Below, in pieces: positions 32,562 to 44,410 of a stretch of 64,000 bases of DNA. How positions within the stretch are numbered: the first letter of the stretch is position 1; the number at the start of each line of letters is the position of its first letter. This DNA comes from Gordionus sp. m RMFG-2023 (taxonomy: Eukaryota; Nematomorpha; Gordioida; Chordodea; Parachordodidae). A program made the translations under genes and the position numbers. The stretch covers positions 80,019,561 to 80,083,560 of the forward strand of contig NC_088775.1 of NCBI RefSeq assembly GCF_954871325.1, read 5' to 3'. The notes under the pieces were generated by a model that had not been told where the DNA came from, made no database searches, and worked only from the letters and a program-made list of their open reading frames with translations.

Positions 32562-33203
32562 ATGCTCTTTAAAAAAAAAATTATAATTTTATTTTTCTCA
32601 ACTATTTTCATATGTATAATATATATCCTTAAATGCTTAAATTTAAGATTTAATAGGGAATTTTATTCGAAATTTAAAAAGGAATCTTATATATCTCAAT
32701 GTTTTTACAATCGATTTGATGAACATTTTCAATGTGTACACATAGATGATGATGTTTATATCTCCTTTAATTTTTTAAAAAATAAATACGAATTAGTTGG
32801 AAATCATCAATATGTCAATGGGACTAGTAAATTTCTGTTGTATCATAGTACACAAAAGGGATTATATGAAATTAAGTCCTACTCATGGCATGGAATTTAT
32901 CCATCTTTTGAATATTTTAATGTAGAGAGTAGAAAAAGAGTAAAGTGCATTAGTGGTATAGAAGGTATATTAAAGAATACATTGAAGTTTATTAATATAT
33001 TTAAGGAGTTCCTGTATCAAATCAATGGAACTCTAAAGGACATTTTTATCCTATTCAAATAGCTCAATATGGGTTATCTCATTTTAGTAAATCTTTTAAT
33101 AATGATTCAAAATTTGTGAATATTATGGACCAAATGTTGAATAATAAAAATTTTGAACAAACATATATTAATCCCAAGATTTATTATTACAACATTAAAA
33201 CAG
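32562..33203 (+). CDS. GLCE: D-glucuronyl C5-epimerase, 5' exons (partial)
   Basis: Heparan-sulfate C5-epimerase converts glucuronate to iduronate in the Golgi. Exon 1 (32562-32964) and exon 2 (33006-33203) are joined across a 41-bp intron (32965-33005, GTATAT...TTTAAG), giving 200 codons in one frame. Residues ~5-26 are a hydrophobic signal anchor, as expected for this type II Golgi protein. The family core follows: HIDDDVYISFNFLKNKYELVG, then FEYFNVESRKRVKCISGIEG across the junction into VPVSNQWNSKGHFYPIQIAQ and YGLSHFSK. The human enzyme reads almost the same there (VKCISGVEGVP, FYPIQIAQYGLSHYSK). Exon 2 ends with a good GTAAAT donor. The remaining two-thirds of the ~600-residue enzyme is not found in the window; a Gypsy element begins at 34392. 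The gene may be truncated, or its next exon may lie beyond the repeats. Confidence 0.85.
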
Positions 33204-33980
33204 GTAAATTTTTATTATCTAAAACCATTTTTAAATATTTTTTGCATATTTGAGGATATAAAATGAATACACATTAAGGAGGTGGTAACTATTTAGACTA
33301 GTCAGCATGACCTAGCCCAAAGCCTGATGAATATTAAACTGGGTTAAGTTACCTTGACAAAATATTTTTTAGGTTAGACAGGACATGGTTCAAGTCACTG
33401 ACCTCTAATTTATAGATAAACATGTATTTCCAAATTTTTGTCTTTAAAATATAATTAAAAAATTTAACACATATATAATATATAGTATTCCCTTATATTA
33501 TTTATACAAATTGAGATTTAGTGTGGCATATTTAAGAGATCCTTCTTGAACAGGGATGTGAGCCCTCCTAAAAAAATGAGTTTGGGTTCAATGAAAAATA
33601 ATTTAGATGGTTTCAGAGTTCAGAGACTAGAAAAATAATTTAGATGGTTTCAGAGTTCAGAGACTAGAAAAATAATGACTTATTAAAATTAGTTAAAATA
33701 ACAGAAACATCATTTTTTTTTAAAATTATTTTTATTAGTAATGCCATAAAGAATTTATCATCATATAATACTACAATACAATTTAAAAAATAACATATTT
33801 TTATTTTAAAAATTTTATTTAAGCGAATTATAATATCTTCTAAAATATCATTGTTAATATTTCCTTCTCTCCTTTCAGATTCATTTAATAATCTTATAGA
33901 CTTAATTTGCACTATTATAAGTTGTTACAGTGTATATATAGGTTGTTTTATGGAATGTCAAATTTATTCTGGTTTCTAAA
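33204..33980. other. possible epimerase intron or broken-gene flank
   Basis: Starts with a splice donor. It contains a 39-bp direct duplication at 33594-33674 (TTAGATGGTTTCAGAGTTCA type). No epimerase exon is recognised. A minus-strand frame at 33664-33912 is A+T-biased and matches nothing I know. Confidence 0.4.
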
Positions 33981-34385
33981 ATCATTTTTTAAAATTTATT
34001 ATCTCATGTAGCTATTTCTTTCATCACCAAATTTCTTAATTCGATAATATTACATCAAACATACTGAATATTTATTCCCAGAATGCTTCTATCTAATTGT
34101 TTAGCAAAATTAATTTATAAACTAACTAATTTAATTTTTGTTTCTTTTTTATTTTTTCTCCCTATTTTTTTAGACTCATCTGTAATCAAGTCTCTAATTT
34201 TATAACGATTCCAAGGATTTAGTACAATAATTTTTTTAAACCCAGAGTTTTCAATTATTGAAAAAGGGTCACCATAATGGTCACCATCTAAACCAAAGCA
34301 TTTGTCAGATCTTCTAACATTGAAATATGATTAGATTTTTTCGTCCAATATCTTTCAATTTTATGAATTTCTTTTTTATCAGATT
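33981..34385 (-). pseudogene. unidentified broken coding fragment
   Basis: On the minus strand, TKSDKKEIHKIERYWTKKSN leads, after a frame change, into KCFGLDGDHYGDPFSIIENS and GFKKIIVLNPWNRYKIRDLI, then KKIGRKNKKETKIKLVSL. Further stops interrupt LDRSILGINIQYV. The composition is protein-like (D, G, W, P spread) rather than random A+T translation, but I do not recognise the family. It ends where the Gypsy LTR begins. Confidence 0.35.
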
Positions 34386-34391
34386 TGGTAG

Positions 34392-34931
34392 TGTTGGATT
34401 ATGCAAATTTAGTTAAAAGATAATTATGGAACAAAATTAATTTAAATGATGGATTTTTATTTTATGTGTTTATTTCTTCGAAAAATTATATTTGTATATG
34501 CAAAATAAATTTTACATTTTTTTATAGTTTATGGAACAAAATTAATTTAAATGATGGATTTTTATTTTATGTGTTTATTTCTTCGAAAAATTATTATTTT
34601 AATATGCAAATACTTATAATGTTTAATGGCTATAAAAAAAATATATAAATAGCTAAGAAAAATAATTATTTTTTAACGGATGATATTTTAAAAATTAATT
34701 TAATAAAAGAATTACAGACGATATTTTGTTTCTTCAAAATTTGTGTGAAATTTAATAAAAAGGAAAGATTTAATACAGAAAAAGTAAGTCTACAATTTAA
34801 TAAATTAGAATTATTTAAAAGAGTTACATTATATATTTTAGGTGTGCTCAAAAGTAAGTAGTTAGCCATCGTTATTATTAATTTTAATCCTTTATTTTAA
34901 TTATATAGATTTAATACACCTTTGATTCTTA
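34392..34931 (+). repeat. 5' LTR of Gypsy copy 1
   Basis: Begins TGTTGGATTATGCAAATTT and ends near CCTTTGATTCTTA. Contains an internal direct repeat of about 65 bp (TTATGGAACAAAATTAATTT type) at ~34425 and ~34530. Confidence 0.88.
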
Positions 34932-35139
34932 ATTAGCTCTCCCAATACTGTGTTAACACCCTGAGTTAAGTTCGGACTTGTAACAATTTGGACCGAAGTA
35001 AATCAGGGCCTGTTAGATATTCACTTAGGAATTCAAAGGTAAAAACAAATTTATTTTATGTTATTTAAATTATTATTACTTTTATTTATTATAGTAGTAA
35101 TTTTATATTTATACAATTTTTTTAAATTATTTTAATCAA

Positions 35140-35571
35140 GTGGTTATTGAGTACACTGTAATGTATATTACGCAAATAAATTTATTAAGTTTAATACTTG
35201 AAAATATAAGTATAATTATATTTTTGGTGCTAATTTTAAGTTTCACGTTAGGTTTAATTATAGGAAGAAATACGACTTACGTTAAGATAGAGATTAAAGA
35301 GTTAGAAAATATTAAGAATATATTAAGAGAGGAAGATAAGAAAAGAAATATAAACAACTTCATACGAACGGATAATTACAGACAGATAAGTTGCTATAGC
35401 TGTGGTCAGCCAGGCCATATGTCGCGTGATTGTGATTTAACAAAAGATTTGAAATGCGCGAGATGTGGCAGGAATGACCATTTAGCTATAAGATGTAGGT
35501 TAAACAATATAATTGTGAGATGTAATATTTGTGGCCAGGATGGACACACTCAAGAAAAATGTAACAAATGA
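35140..35571 (+). CDS. zinc-knuckle (gag-like) protein of Gypsy copy 1
   Basis: Encodes an N-terminal hydrophobic helix (about residues 12-40) followed by three CCHC knuckles: CYSCGQPGHMSRDC, CARCGRNDHLAIRC and CNICGQDGHTQEKC. The knuckles are a nucleocapsid hallmark. The membrane-like helix is unusual for this position. No separate capsid domain is recognised. Confidence 0.75.
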   Translation: MVIEYTVMYITQINLLSLILENISIIIFLVLILSFTLGLIIGRNTTYVKIEIKELENIKNILREEDKKRNINNFIRTDNYRQISCYSCGQPGHMSRDCDLTKDLKCARCGRNDHLAIRCRLNNIIVRCNICGQDGHTQEKCNK

Positions 35572-35808
35572 CTAAGAAAGAAATATTTTGATAATGAATT
35601 TAATAATTTTTTTAATGTTGATAATTTAGTAGAAAATAAGAATAAATATTTTAATTGTAATAATAAAGTTGGTAATAATAGTTTTTCGAATTTTAGTTCA
35701 GGTAAAATTAAGCATTTTAATTTTAATGATAGATTAGATCATTATAATAATTTTGTTAATGTTAATAATTGTAGTAAAAATAAGTATTTTAATTTTAATA
35801 ATGATAAA

Positions 35809-38800
35809 TTGGATAATGTTGATAATGCTAGTGCAAGTAAGAATAATTATTGTAATAAGAACGATAAATTTTGCGATGATAAAAAGTGCTTTAACGTGGA
35901 TAATTATAATTCAAGCGATATTAATAGAAGTGATATGAAAATAAAAAGTAGAGATTTTGAAATATATAGAATTAAAAAGGCAACTAGTGTAGACGTACTA
36001 AAGATGGAATTAGAGAATTTTTTAATGAAAAATAGATGCCCTAGAGTAAAGATAAACATGGAGGAAGCAGAAATTTGTTTTTTATTAGATACAGGAGCAG
36101 AAATTAGTTTGATAAGTATAAAGGATTTTATGAGATTTTGGCCAGAGAAAGAATTTGTTACAAAAAAGATAAGAGCCAAACAATTGGATGGTAGCATGGT
36201 GAAAATTTTAGGGTATTATAGGGTAAGGTTACCAAGAGCTAATAAAAGTATAAATTTGTGGATAACTACGTTGAAGATTGAACCGATTTTAGGATGGTAT
36301 GATATAAGAACGTTAGGTCCAGTTTATAATTGGTGGAAATTTTTCGATACTATCCCTGTAAGTAATGATGAAAATAGTGAAATGATAGATTTCGATAGAG
36401 TTAAGTTACCTATTATAGAGGGTAAACAAGAATTAGTTCGCGAGAAACTTAGAAATCGAACAACAGAATTTATTGAGAATAGTGAAATAATAAGGAGTGA
36501 TTTCGATAGATTTAAGTTACCTATTATAGAGGATAAACAAGAATTAGTTCTCGATAAACTTAGAAATCGAACACCAGAATTTTTGATTAAATATAGAAGC
36601 AACTTAGAAGAAAATAAGAAAACAAGAGATATAAAGACAATAGAGGTAAATTCAGTCGAAATTAAACAAGAAAGTAATAATATGGTAGATCAGAAGGTTG
36701 TTGAAGATATTTTGGACAAAGAGATAAAGATTATTTTGAATAGGTATAAGGAAGTCTTTAAAGAAGAATTAGGTACTCTGAAAAATTTTGAAGAAGATAT
36801 ACGATTAGAAGAAAATTATAAACCTAAGTTTTGCGGAATAAGAAGATTACCGTTTTCGTGGATAGAAGAGATAGATAAAGAATTAGATAAATGGTTAAAA
36901 AACGGAATAATAAAACCAATAGTGCATAGTGAATGGGCAACACCTTTAGTGCCCATAAGAAAACCAGATAACAGTTTAAGATTGTGTATAGACTATAGAG
37001 TAACAGTGAATAAGTTCGTAATAAATGAAAAGTATCCACTACCTAGAATAGAACAACTGCTAGCGAATTTAAGAGGAGACACCCTGTTTTCAAAGATTGA
37101 TTTTTCGAATGCTTATTTGCAAATTAAGGTGAGTGAAAAGACAAGTAAGATACTAACGATTACAACTCATAGAGGTTTGTTTGCATTCTGCCGACTACCT
37201 TTTGGTTTGAAAATATCAGCACCAATATTTCAAAGAACGATGACGGCGTTATTTCAAGGAATAAAAGGAATAATGTATTATTTAGATGATGTTTTGATAT
37301 CTGGTAGAACAGAAGAAGAACACAATTCGAGATTAGTTAAAGTGTTAGATATTATATTAGAAAATGGTTTAAAAGCTAATTTGAAGAAGAGCGTTTTTGG
37401 AGTAAAAGAAATAAAGTATTTAGGACATGTTATAAAGGGAAATGAGATTACGCCAATTGTAAAGAATATAGATAAGATCATGAATATTAGAGCCCCGAAT
37501 AATAAAGCGGAGGTGCAAGCGTTTTTAGGAGCAACAAATTATTATCATCGGTTTGTTCAAAATTTTGCAGAAATTGCTACACCGTTGTATGATTTATTAA
37601 AGAAAAATAAAAAGTTTGAATGGGGAGAAGCACAGGAGAAAAGTTTCGAAAAGTTGAAAATAAAGATGGTAGAGAAGCCTATTTTAAGTTGTTTTAATGA
37701 GAAATTAAATATTATTTTAGCAGTCGATGCTTCTAATGAAGGTATATGAGGAGTTTTGTTGCAGATGATAGATAATGTGGAGAAACCTGTTTTATTTTTA
37801 TCGAGACGATTTAATAACACTGAGAAAAATTACTCAACGATAGAAAGAGAGGCTCTAGCAGTGAAATTCGGGTTTACGAAGTGTAAGGAATATCTGATAG
37901 GAAAAAGGTTTTTATTGTATACGGACCATAAGCCGTTGGTAGATTTATTTAAGAAAGAGAATAAGGAACTTATGATTTCACCCAGGCTGCAAAAATGGCT
38001 AATTTTAGTTGGTAATTTCGATTTTGAAATAAAATTCAGAGAAGGTAAACAAAATTGCTTACCGGACATTTTATCAAGATTGTTTAATAAAGATATTGAA
38101 GACAAAGAGCCAGTAATCAATAGTTTAGAATATATAGAAGAAGAAGAAAATGTAAAGGGTAATATTATAAGAGCGGTGAGAATAGATACAAGAGAAAAAC
38201 CTATAACATTTGAAATAGTAGATAAGATATCCCAACAAGATGAAGAATTAATAAGAATTAAAGCTTGTTTAAAAGAATATAGAATGGAAAAATGAAGATA
38301 AAGCGTTTAAAAAAGTTAAGAGTGAATTAAATATAGAAGACAATTGTTTATTGAGAGGATATAGATTAGTGATACCGAATAAATTAAGAAAGGAAACCTT
38401 AAATGTAATACATTCAGGTCATCAAGGCATAGAAAGAATGAAAAATAAAGCAAGAGAATATATGTGGTGGCCTAAGATGAATAAGGAAATAGAAGAGTTA
38501 GCGAGGAGCTGTGAAACCTGTAACATGTGGGCTAATGTTCCAGCAAAGAATAAGGAAGATAAATGGCCAAAAACAGATATTCCATGCGAAAGAATACATG
38601 TAGATTTTTTAGAATATGAGAAGAAAAGATTTTTTATCATGGTAGATGCAGATTCAAAATGGATAGATTGTCAGCAAGTTTCGGGTTTATCAACAAGAGT
38701 AGCTTTAGATAAGATAAAGGATTTTGTAGGCAAATATGGTTTAATGAAGACGATAGTATCAGATGGAGGTCCAGCTGATAAAGATAGAGCATTTGATAAA

Positions 38801-39130
38801 TTTTGTGATAGGTGGAATATTAGACATTTATTATCACCACCTTATTACCCAAGAAGCAATGGACAAGCGGAGCGAATGGTAGCGTTAGTAAAGAGTTGGT
38901 TGAAAAAGGAAAAATATGGAGAAGGTCAATGGTGGTTATCATTATTAGCATACAACAGTACGGAAACTGCAAAAGGAAAGTCACCAGCTGAAATATTTTT
39001 AGGAAGAAAGACGAGATCAGAATTAGATTTTTTAAAGGAAAAAGTGATAAGGAGAGAACAAGTAGAGAGTGAAAGATTGCCAGTAGGAAGTTTGGTGTGG
39101 GTATTGTTGTTTGATGGGCCTATTAAATAA
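35809..39130 (+). CDS. pol region of Gypsy copy 1
   Basis: Aspartic protease signature LLDTGAE near 36085-36105, reverse transcriptase with YLDD at 37278-37289, RNase H around 37700-38090, integrase H2C2 zinc region near 38420-38520 and D-D-E core through ~38900. The order PR-RT-RH-IN is that of Ty3/Gypsy. Between protease and reverse transcriptase are two imperfect ~32-residue repeats (KLPIIE(G/D)KQELV). It has a small number of breaks. Confidence 0.9.
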
Positions 39131-39272
39131 GGGAAGGGTGTAATAAGCAAAAATATAGGAAAGAAAAAAGTAGAAGTAAAGACTGAAGGACAAGAAGGAA
39201 CCTTTACAAGGCACCTGAAGCAAGTAAGGTGTAGAAGCTTAGGGCCTTAGAGAGAAATGAGAAATATACGAA

Positions 39273-39410
39273 GAATTAGAAAGGAATAAATTGATGATAG
39301 ACATAGTAGGAGAATCATAATTTAGAAAGGAATAAATTGATGATAGACATAGTAGGAGAATCATAATTTAGATAGGAATAACTTGATGATAGACATAGTA
39401 AGAGAATCAT
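39273..39410 (+). repeat. 46-bp tandem repeat, three units, inside Gypsy copy 1
   Basis: Units containing AATTGATGATAGACATAGTA and GAGAATCATA start near 39274, 39321 and 39367. The same block is present in the minus-strand copies. Confidence 0.8.
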
Positions 39411-39550
39411 ACGTTGTAGGAAATAAAAGGGATGTTAGACTAAATTATGAGATTTATATTTTATAAAGAGTTAGAGAAGAAATTGTAACCTAGTATAGAG
39501 AAATAAGAGTCGAAGAATATATATATATGTGTATAAAGTATTTTATTTAG

Positions 39551-39877
39551 ATGGCCTCCTATGTTAGAGTGGGTAACAAGATAATGAGGATAGAGATAAG
39601 AGACGTCGACGGTTCAGAAGAATCAAACAGATGGGTAGAAGCAGCTAGGAACGAGGCGAAACAAAGATACGGAGATTGGCTACAAGAAGCGCCGACGAGA
39701 GGGGGTCGCAGAATAGCACCGTATAGCACAAGAAGGAGAGTGGAATGCTGGGCGTGCGGGGGTGAACACAAATTACGGTTTTGCCAAAGTATGGAGTTGA
39801 CCACGAATAGTAATTCGAGTGCACCAGGGAGGAACATGGTAGCATCGGCAAACACGATGGAGTTAAGGGAGAATTAA
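39551..39877 (+). CDS. extra 3' reading frame with one zinc knuckle, Gypsy copy 1
   Basis: 108 codons between integrase and 3' LTR, notably richer in G+C than the rest of the element. It contains one CCHC-like knuckle, CWACGGEHKLRFC, after a basic stretch (TRGGRRIAPYSTRRR). No transmembrane or envelope feature. The same frame is present, unbroken, in all three copies in the window (55005-55331, 60493-60819). Role unknown; a displaced nucleocapsid-like protein is one possibility. Confidence 0.7.
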   Translation: MASYVRVGNKIMRIEIRDVDGSEESNRWVEAARNEAKQRYGDWLQEAPTRGGRRIAPYSTRRRVECWACGGEHKLRFCQSMELTTNSNSSAPGRNMVASANTMELREN

Positions 39878-39887
39878 AGGGGGGAGA

Positions 39888-40436
39888 TGTTGGATTATGC
39901 AAATTTAGTTAAAAGATAATTATGGAACAAAATTAATTTAAATGATGGATTTTTATTTTATGTGTTTATTTCTTCGAAAAATTATATTTGTATATGCAAA
40001 ATAAATTTTACATTTTTTTATAGTTTATGGAACAAAATTAATTTAAATGATGGATTTTTATTTTATGTGTTTATTTCTTCGAAAAATTATTATTTTAATA
40101 TGCAAATACTTATAATGTTTAATGGCTATAAAAAAATATATAAATAGCTAAGAAAAATAATTATTTTTTAACGGATGATATTTTAAAAATTAATTTAATA
40201 AAAGAATTACAGACGATATTTTGTTTCTTCGAAATTTGTGTGAAATTTAATAAAAAGGAAAGATTTAATACAGAAAAAGTAAGTCTACAATTTAATAAAT
40301 TAGAATTATTTAAAAGAGTTACATTATATATTTTAGGTGTGCTCAAAAGTAAGTAGTTAGCCATCGTTATTATTAAAATTAATCCTTTATTTTAATTATA
40401 TAGATTTAATATACCTTTGATTCTTATGTTAAGCAT
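39888..40436 (+). repeat. 3' LTR of Gypsy copy 1
   Basis: Same start and end as the 5' LTR. Immediately followed by satellite sequence TGTTAAGCATTATCC. Confidence 0.88.
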
Positions 40437-43018
40437 TATCCTAATTAATTTTTTGAAAATATTATGATTTGACCGAATGGCGAGCTCAAAACCGACCACT
40501 TACTATATATTCGATCTACCAAATTTGGTACTAATATTATTTGGAAAATGAATCATTTTTGGTTTATTTATCTATAAATACGTGAAAATCATTATCCCAA
40601 AAAATATTTTTAAAATATGGTGATTTGACCGATAACCGATTTGAAACCGATATACTGACTTGCTGGCGTTATACATAGAAAATCTCTTCATTTTTGGTTT
40701 ATACGTGTATATTTAGGTGGTAAACATTATCCTAAAAAATATTTTGAAAATATTATGATTTGACCGAATGCCGAGCTTAAAACCGACCAATTACTAAATA
40801 TTCGATCGAACAAATTTGGTGTTAATATTATTTGGAAAATAATCATTTTTGGTTTATTTATCTATAAATACGTGCAAATCATTATCCCAAAAAATATTTT
40901 AAAAATATCGTGATTTCACAGAAAATCGATTTGAAACCGGCCCAAGGACTAAATACTATCTTGCTGGCGTTATACATTAAAAAATCTTTATTTTTGGTTT
41001 ATACGTGAACAATAACGTTTTAAGCATTATCCTAATTAATTTTTTGAAAATAATATGATTTGACCGAATAATGAGCTCAAAACCGACCACTTACTAAATA
41101 TTCGATCTACCAAATTTGGTAGTAATATTATTTGATAAATGTCCATTTTTGGTTAATTTATCTATAAATACGTGCAAATCATTATCCCAAAAAATATTTA
41201 AAAATATCGTGATTTGACCGATAACCGATTTGAAACCGAAATACTGTCTTGCTGGCGTTATACATAGAAAATTCTTCATTTTTGGTTTATACGTGAACAA
41301 TAACGTGTTAAGCATTATCCTAATTAATATTTTGAAAATATTATGATTTGACCGAATGGCGAGCTCAAAACCGACCACTTACTATATATTCGATCTACCA
41401 AATTTGGTACTAATATTATTTGGAAAATGTTCATTTTTGGTTAATTTATCTATAAATACGTGAAAATCATTATCCCAAAAAATATTTTAAAAATATGGTG
41501 ATTTGACCGATAACCGATTTGAAACCGATATACTGTCTTGCCTATCGTTATACATAGAAAATCTCTTCATTTTTGGTTTATGACGTGTATATTTAGGTGG
41601 TAAACATTATCCTTAACCAAATGCCGAGTTTGAAACCGACTATTACTAGATATTCGACCGACCAAATTTGCCGTTAGCATTATTTGGAAAATGTCCATTT
41701 TGACCAATTTATCTATAAATACGTAAAAATCGTTATCCCGAACAATATTTTAAAATATGGTGATTTGACCGATAATTGATTTGGAACCGATATACTGACT
41801 TGCTATCGTTATACATAGAAGATCTCTTCATTTTTGATCTATACGTGTATATTTACGTGGCAAATCATTATCCCAAAAAATATTTTGAAAATATCGTGAT
41901 TTGACCGAAAATCGAGTTTGAAACCGGCCAATCACTAAATACTCGATCTTGCAAATTTGGCGTTAATATCATTTGGAAAATAATCTTTATTTTTGGTTTA
42001 TTTATCGTGATACAATAACGTTTTAAGCATTATCCTAATTAATTTTTTGAAAATATTATGATTTGATCAGAATAATCGAGCTCAAAACCGACCACTTACT
42101 AAATACTATCGATGCTGGCGTCATACATTTAGAGTGTTAATATTGGTATACGTGAACAATAACGTTTTAAGCATTATCCTAATTAATTTTTTGAAAATAT
42201 TATGATTTGATCGAATAACGAGCTCAAAACCGACCACTTACTAAATATTCGATCTACCAAATTTGGTGTTAATATTATTTGGAAAATGTTCATTTTTGGT
42301 TAATTTATCTATAAATACGTGCAAATCATTATCCCAAAAAATATTTTAAAAATATCGCGATTTGACCGATAACCGATTTGAAACCGAATTACTGTCTTAC
42401 TGGCGTTATACATAGAAAATCTCTTCATTTTTGGTTTATACGTGAACAATAACGTGTTAAGCATTATCCTAATTAATTTTTTGAAAATATTATGATTTGA
42501 CCGAATGCCGAGCTTAAAACCGACCAATTACTAAATATTCGATCTACCAAATTTGTTGTTAATATCATTTGGAAAATGTTCATTTTTGGTTAATTTATCT
42601 ATAAATACGTGCAAATCATTATCCCAAAAAATTTTTTAAAAATATCGCGATTTGACCGATAACCGATTCGAAACCGAAATACTGTCTTGCTGACGTTATA
42701 CATAGAAAATCTCTTCATTTTTGGTTTATACGTGAACAATAACGTGTTAAGCATTATCCTAATTAATTTTTTGAAAATATTATGATTTGACCGAATGCCG
42801 AGCTTAAAACCGACCAATTACTAAATATTCGATCTACCAAATTTGGTAGTAATATTATTTGGAAAATTCATTTTTGGTTAATTTGAAACCGAAATACTGC
42901 GTTGCTGGCGCTCTCCATGTGGAATTCTTCATTATTGGTTTATAAGTTAACAATAAGGTTAAGCATTATCCTAAATTATTTTTTGAAAATATTAAGAGAC
43001 CGAATACCGAGCTCAGAT
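40437..43018 (+). repeat. ~290-bp satellite array, left, about nine units
   Basis: Unit starts at about 40440, 40721, 41021, 41309 and 41601 give periods of 281-300 bp. Each unit is a dimer of two related ~145-bp halves. One half has TAAGCATTATCC, TGATTTGACCGAAT and ATTCGATCTACCAAATTTGG. The other has AATCATTATCCCAAAAAATA, ATTTGACCGATAACCGATTT and TGCTGGCGTTATACAT. Units become degraded near 42890-43018. The open frames here are accidental products of the repeat. Confidence 0.92.
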
Positions 43019-43398
43019 AATCTTAATTATAATAAATTTTTAATCTCCAAAAAAAAATAATTTCTATAAAAAATCATCCCTCCCCTCACCTCCATCGAAA
43101 ATTCTCGGGTTCCTGTTATTTTTTTATTTCATAAAAATTAAAAATTTATACAAAATTATAATTTTTTAAAAAAATAATTTTTTAAAAAATAATTTGGCAT
43201 ATTCCTAAAATAAATAAAAATTAATGTGCATAAAAAAATAATAAACAAATAAATAAATAATTTTAAATATTTTCCGTTAAAATTTATTATTATTATATAA
43301 TTATAAATAATCTTTTTGTGAAAAAATGCCTGATTTCCTGCCCTATATGAATCGTTAAATTTTATAAAATTATAAATATTAAATTTTTTTTATATTAG
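43019..43398. other. A+T-rich segment before the MULE gene
   Basis: Contains CCTCCATCGAAAATTCTCGG near 43090. It may hold an unrecognised first exon or be intron, because the next exon starts with an acceptor (TATATTAG at 43391-43398). Confidence 0.35.
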
Positions 43399-44410
43399 AT
43401 TAATTGAGAAGCCATCTCCTAATGTGGCTCTCGAAATTCTTAAAGAGATAAAAAGTGAAGATATTGTGCCTATGATGTATCATTCTTCAAATGGATTAGT
43501 CGGGTATGTTGATGTAATTACTAAGCATATATTAGAGAGAATTCAACCAACAATATTGTTGAAGTAAATATAAATATATATATATATATTACAAAAACAA
43601 TCAGAGACTTTTAACCTTACCTTAGCCCCGGGTATATGTAGCAGGCCATGTTTTAATTTTTAAAATATAAAAAAGACAATGGCCCTACCGAAAAATTTTG
43701 TAAAATAAAAATTCTATCCGGGTTGGTATTTTTAAAAAATTCGGCCAGGCCGTTTAAAAGGAAAATCTGCTTTTATATGAATATTGATTAGATAATATGA
43801 ACTATATTAAACTTTTATTTGAATCATTTTTAATTGTTTAAAAAATAATGAATATTTTTTTAAAAACAAACTATATTATTAAGATTTTCACCAAAGAAAA
43901 CGATTGGGGATGGAAATTGCCTATATCGTGCTGTGTCATTAGCAATTTTCGGTGAAGAAACGTACCACATTTATTTACGTATTATAGCCGCAATCGAGGT
44001 CATACTCAATAAAGACTTTTATGATTTACAAAATATTAATTATATTGTACCAGTTTCCATGAGAGAACGTGTTTTATTTTATTCTTATAATCATACTTTA
44101 AATAACATACTTAAAATAGGGGATTGGTCGGGTATGATTATTATTTTTGTTTTAAGTGGTGCTTTAAATACGCCTATTAAATCTTTTTGTCCCCCTTTAT
44201 CATTTAATTTATTAAGCCCAAGTCCTTATAGCCTTGATATATATGGTCGGGATGTTAGCAGATGTTCTGATATAAAAATTAACATAATGTGGACATCTTG
44301 TAGTATACCCGATGATATTTTAAATATTTTTATAAATCATTTTATTTATTTACAAAAGCTTAATTTCAACCCACATGATAAAATAGTTATTATTGACAGT
44401 TCATTTGATA
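43399..44410 (+). CDS. OTU-domain part of a MULE transposon protein
   Basis: Exon 43399-43563 (KPSPNVALEILKEIKSEDIV...) joins across a 320-bp intron (43564-43883, GTAAAT...TATTAAG) to KFSPKKTIGDGNCLYRAVSL. GDGNC is the OTU cysteine-protease motif, catalytic Cys at codon 43918-43920. The domain continues with FGEETYHIYLR, WSGMIIIFVLSGAL and KINIMWTSCSI, ending in NHFIYL with a candidate catalytic His at 44338-44340. The pattern matches the OTU/vertnin-like group linked to animal Mutator-like proteins. The frame is cut at 44410 by an RTE LINE and resumes in the same phase at 46278. The beginning of the protein is not resolved. Confidence 0.75.

Larger units (their letters stand above)
34392..40436 (+). 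mobile_element. Ty3/Gypsy LTR retrotransposon, copy 1
   Basis: Parts in order: 5' LTR, a zinc-knuckle (gag-like) reading frame, pol with protease, reverse transcriptase, RNase H and integrase in Gypsy order, a small extra 3' reading frame, a purine-rich tract GAATTAAAGGGGGGAGA, and 3' LTR. The element looks near whole, with only about two or three breaks. The two LTRs differ at a handful of positions over ~540 bp, so it is young. No target duplication is seen: the left flank is unique sequence and the right flank is satellite, suggesting later rearrangement. Confidence 0.92.

Noticed and set aside
35904-38120. Minus-strand frames opposite the Gypsy pol region, and their mirror images at 56235-58970 and 61723-63538
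   Set aside because: Shadows of the pol reading frame; A+T codon bias makes the antisense strand open by chance.
40437-43018. Repeated 60-100-codon open frames in the satellite arrays (also 49616-54276)
   Set aside because: They recur once per repeat unit in register with the DNA period, are A+T-biased, lack conserved protein features, and are by-products of the satellite.
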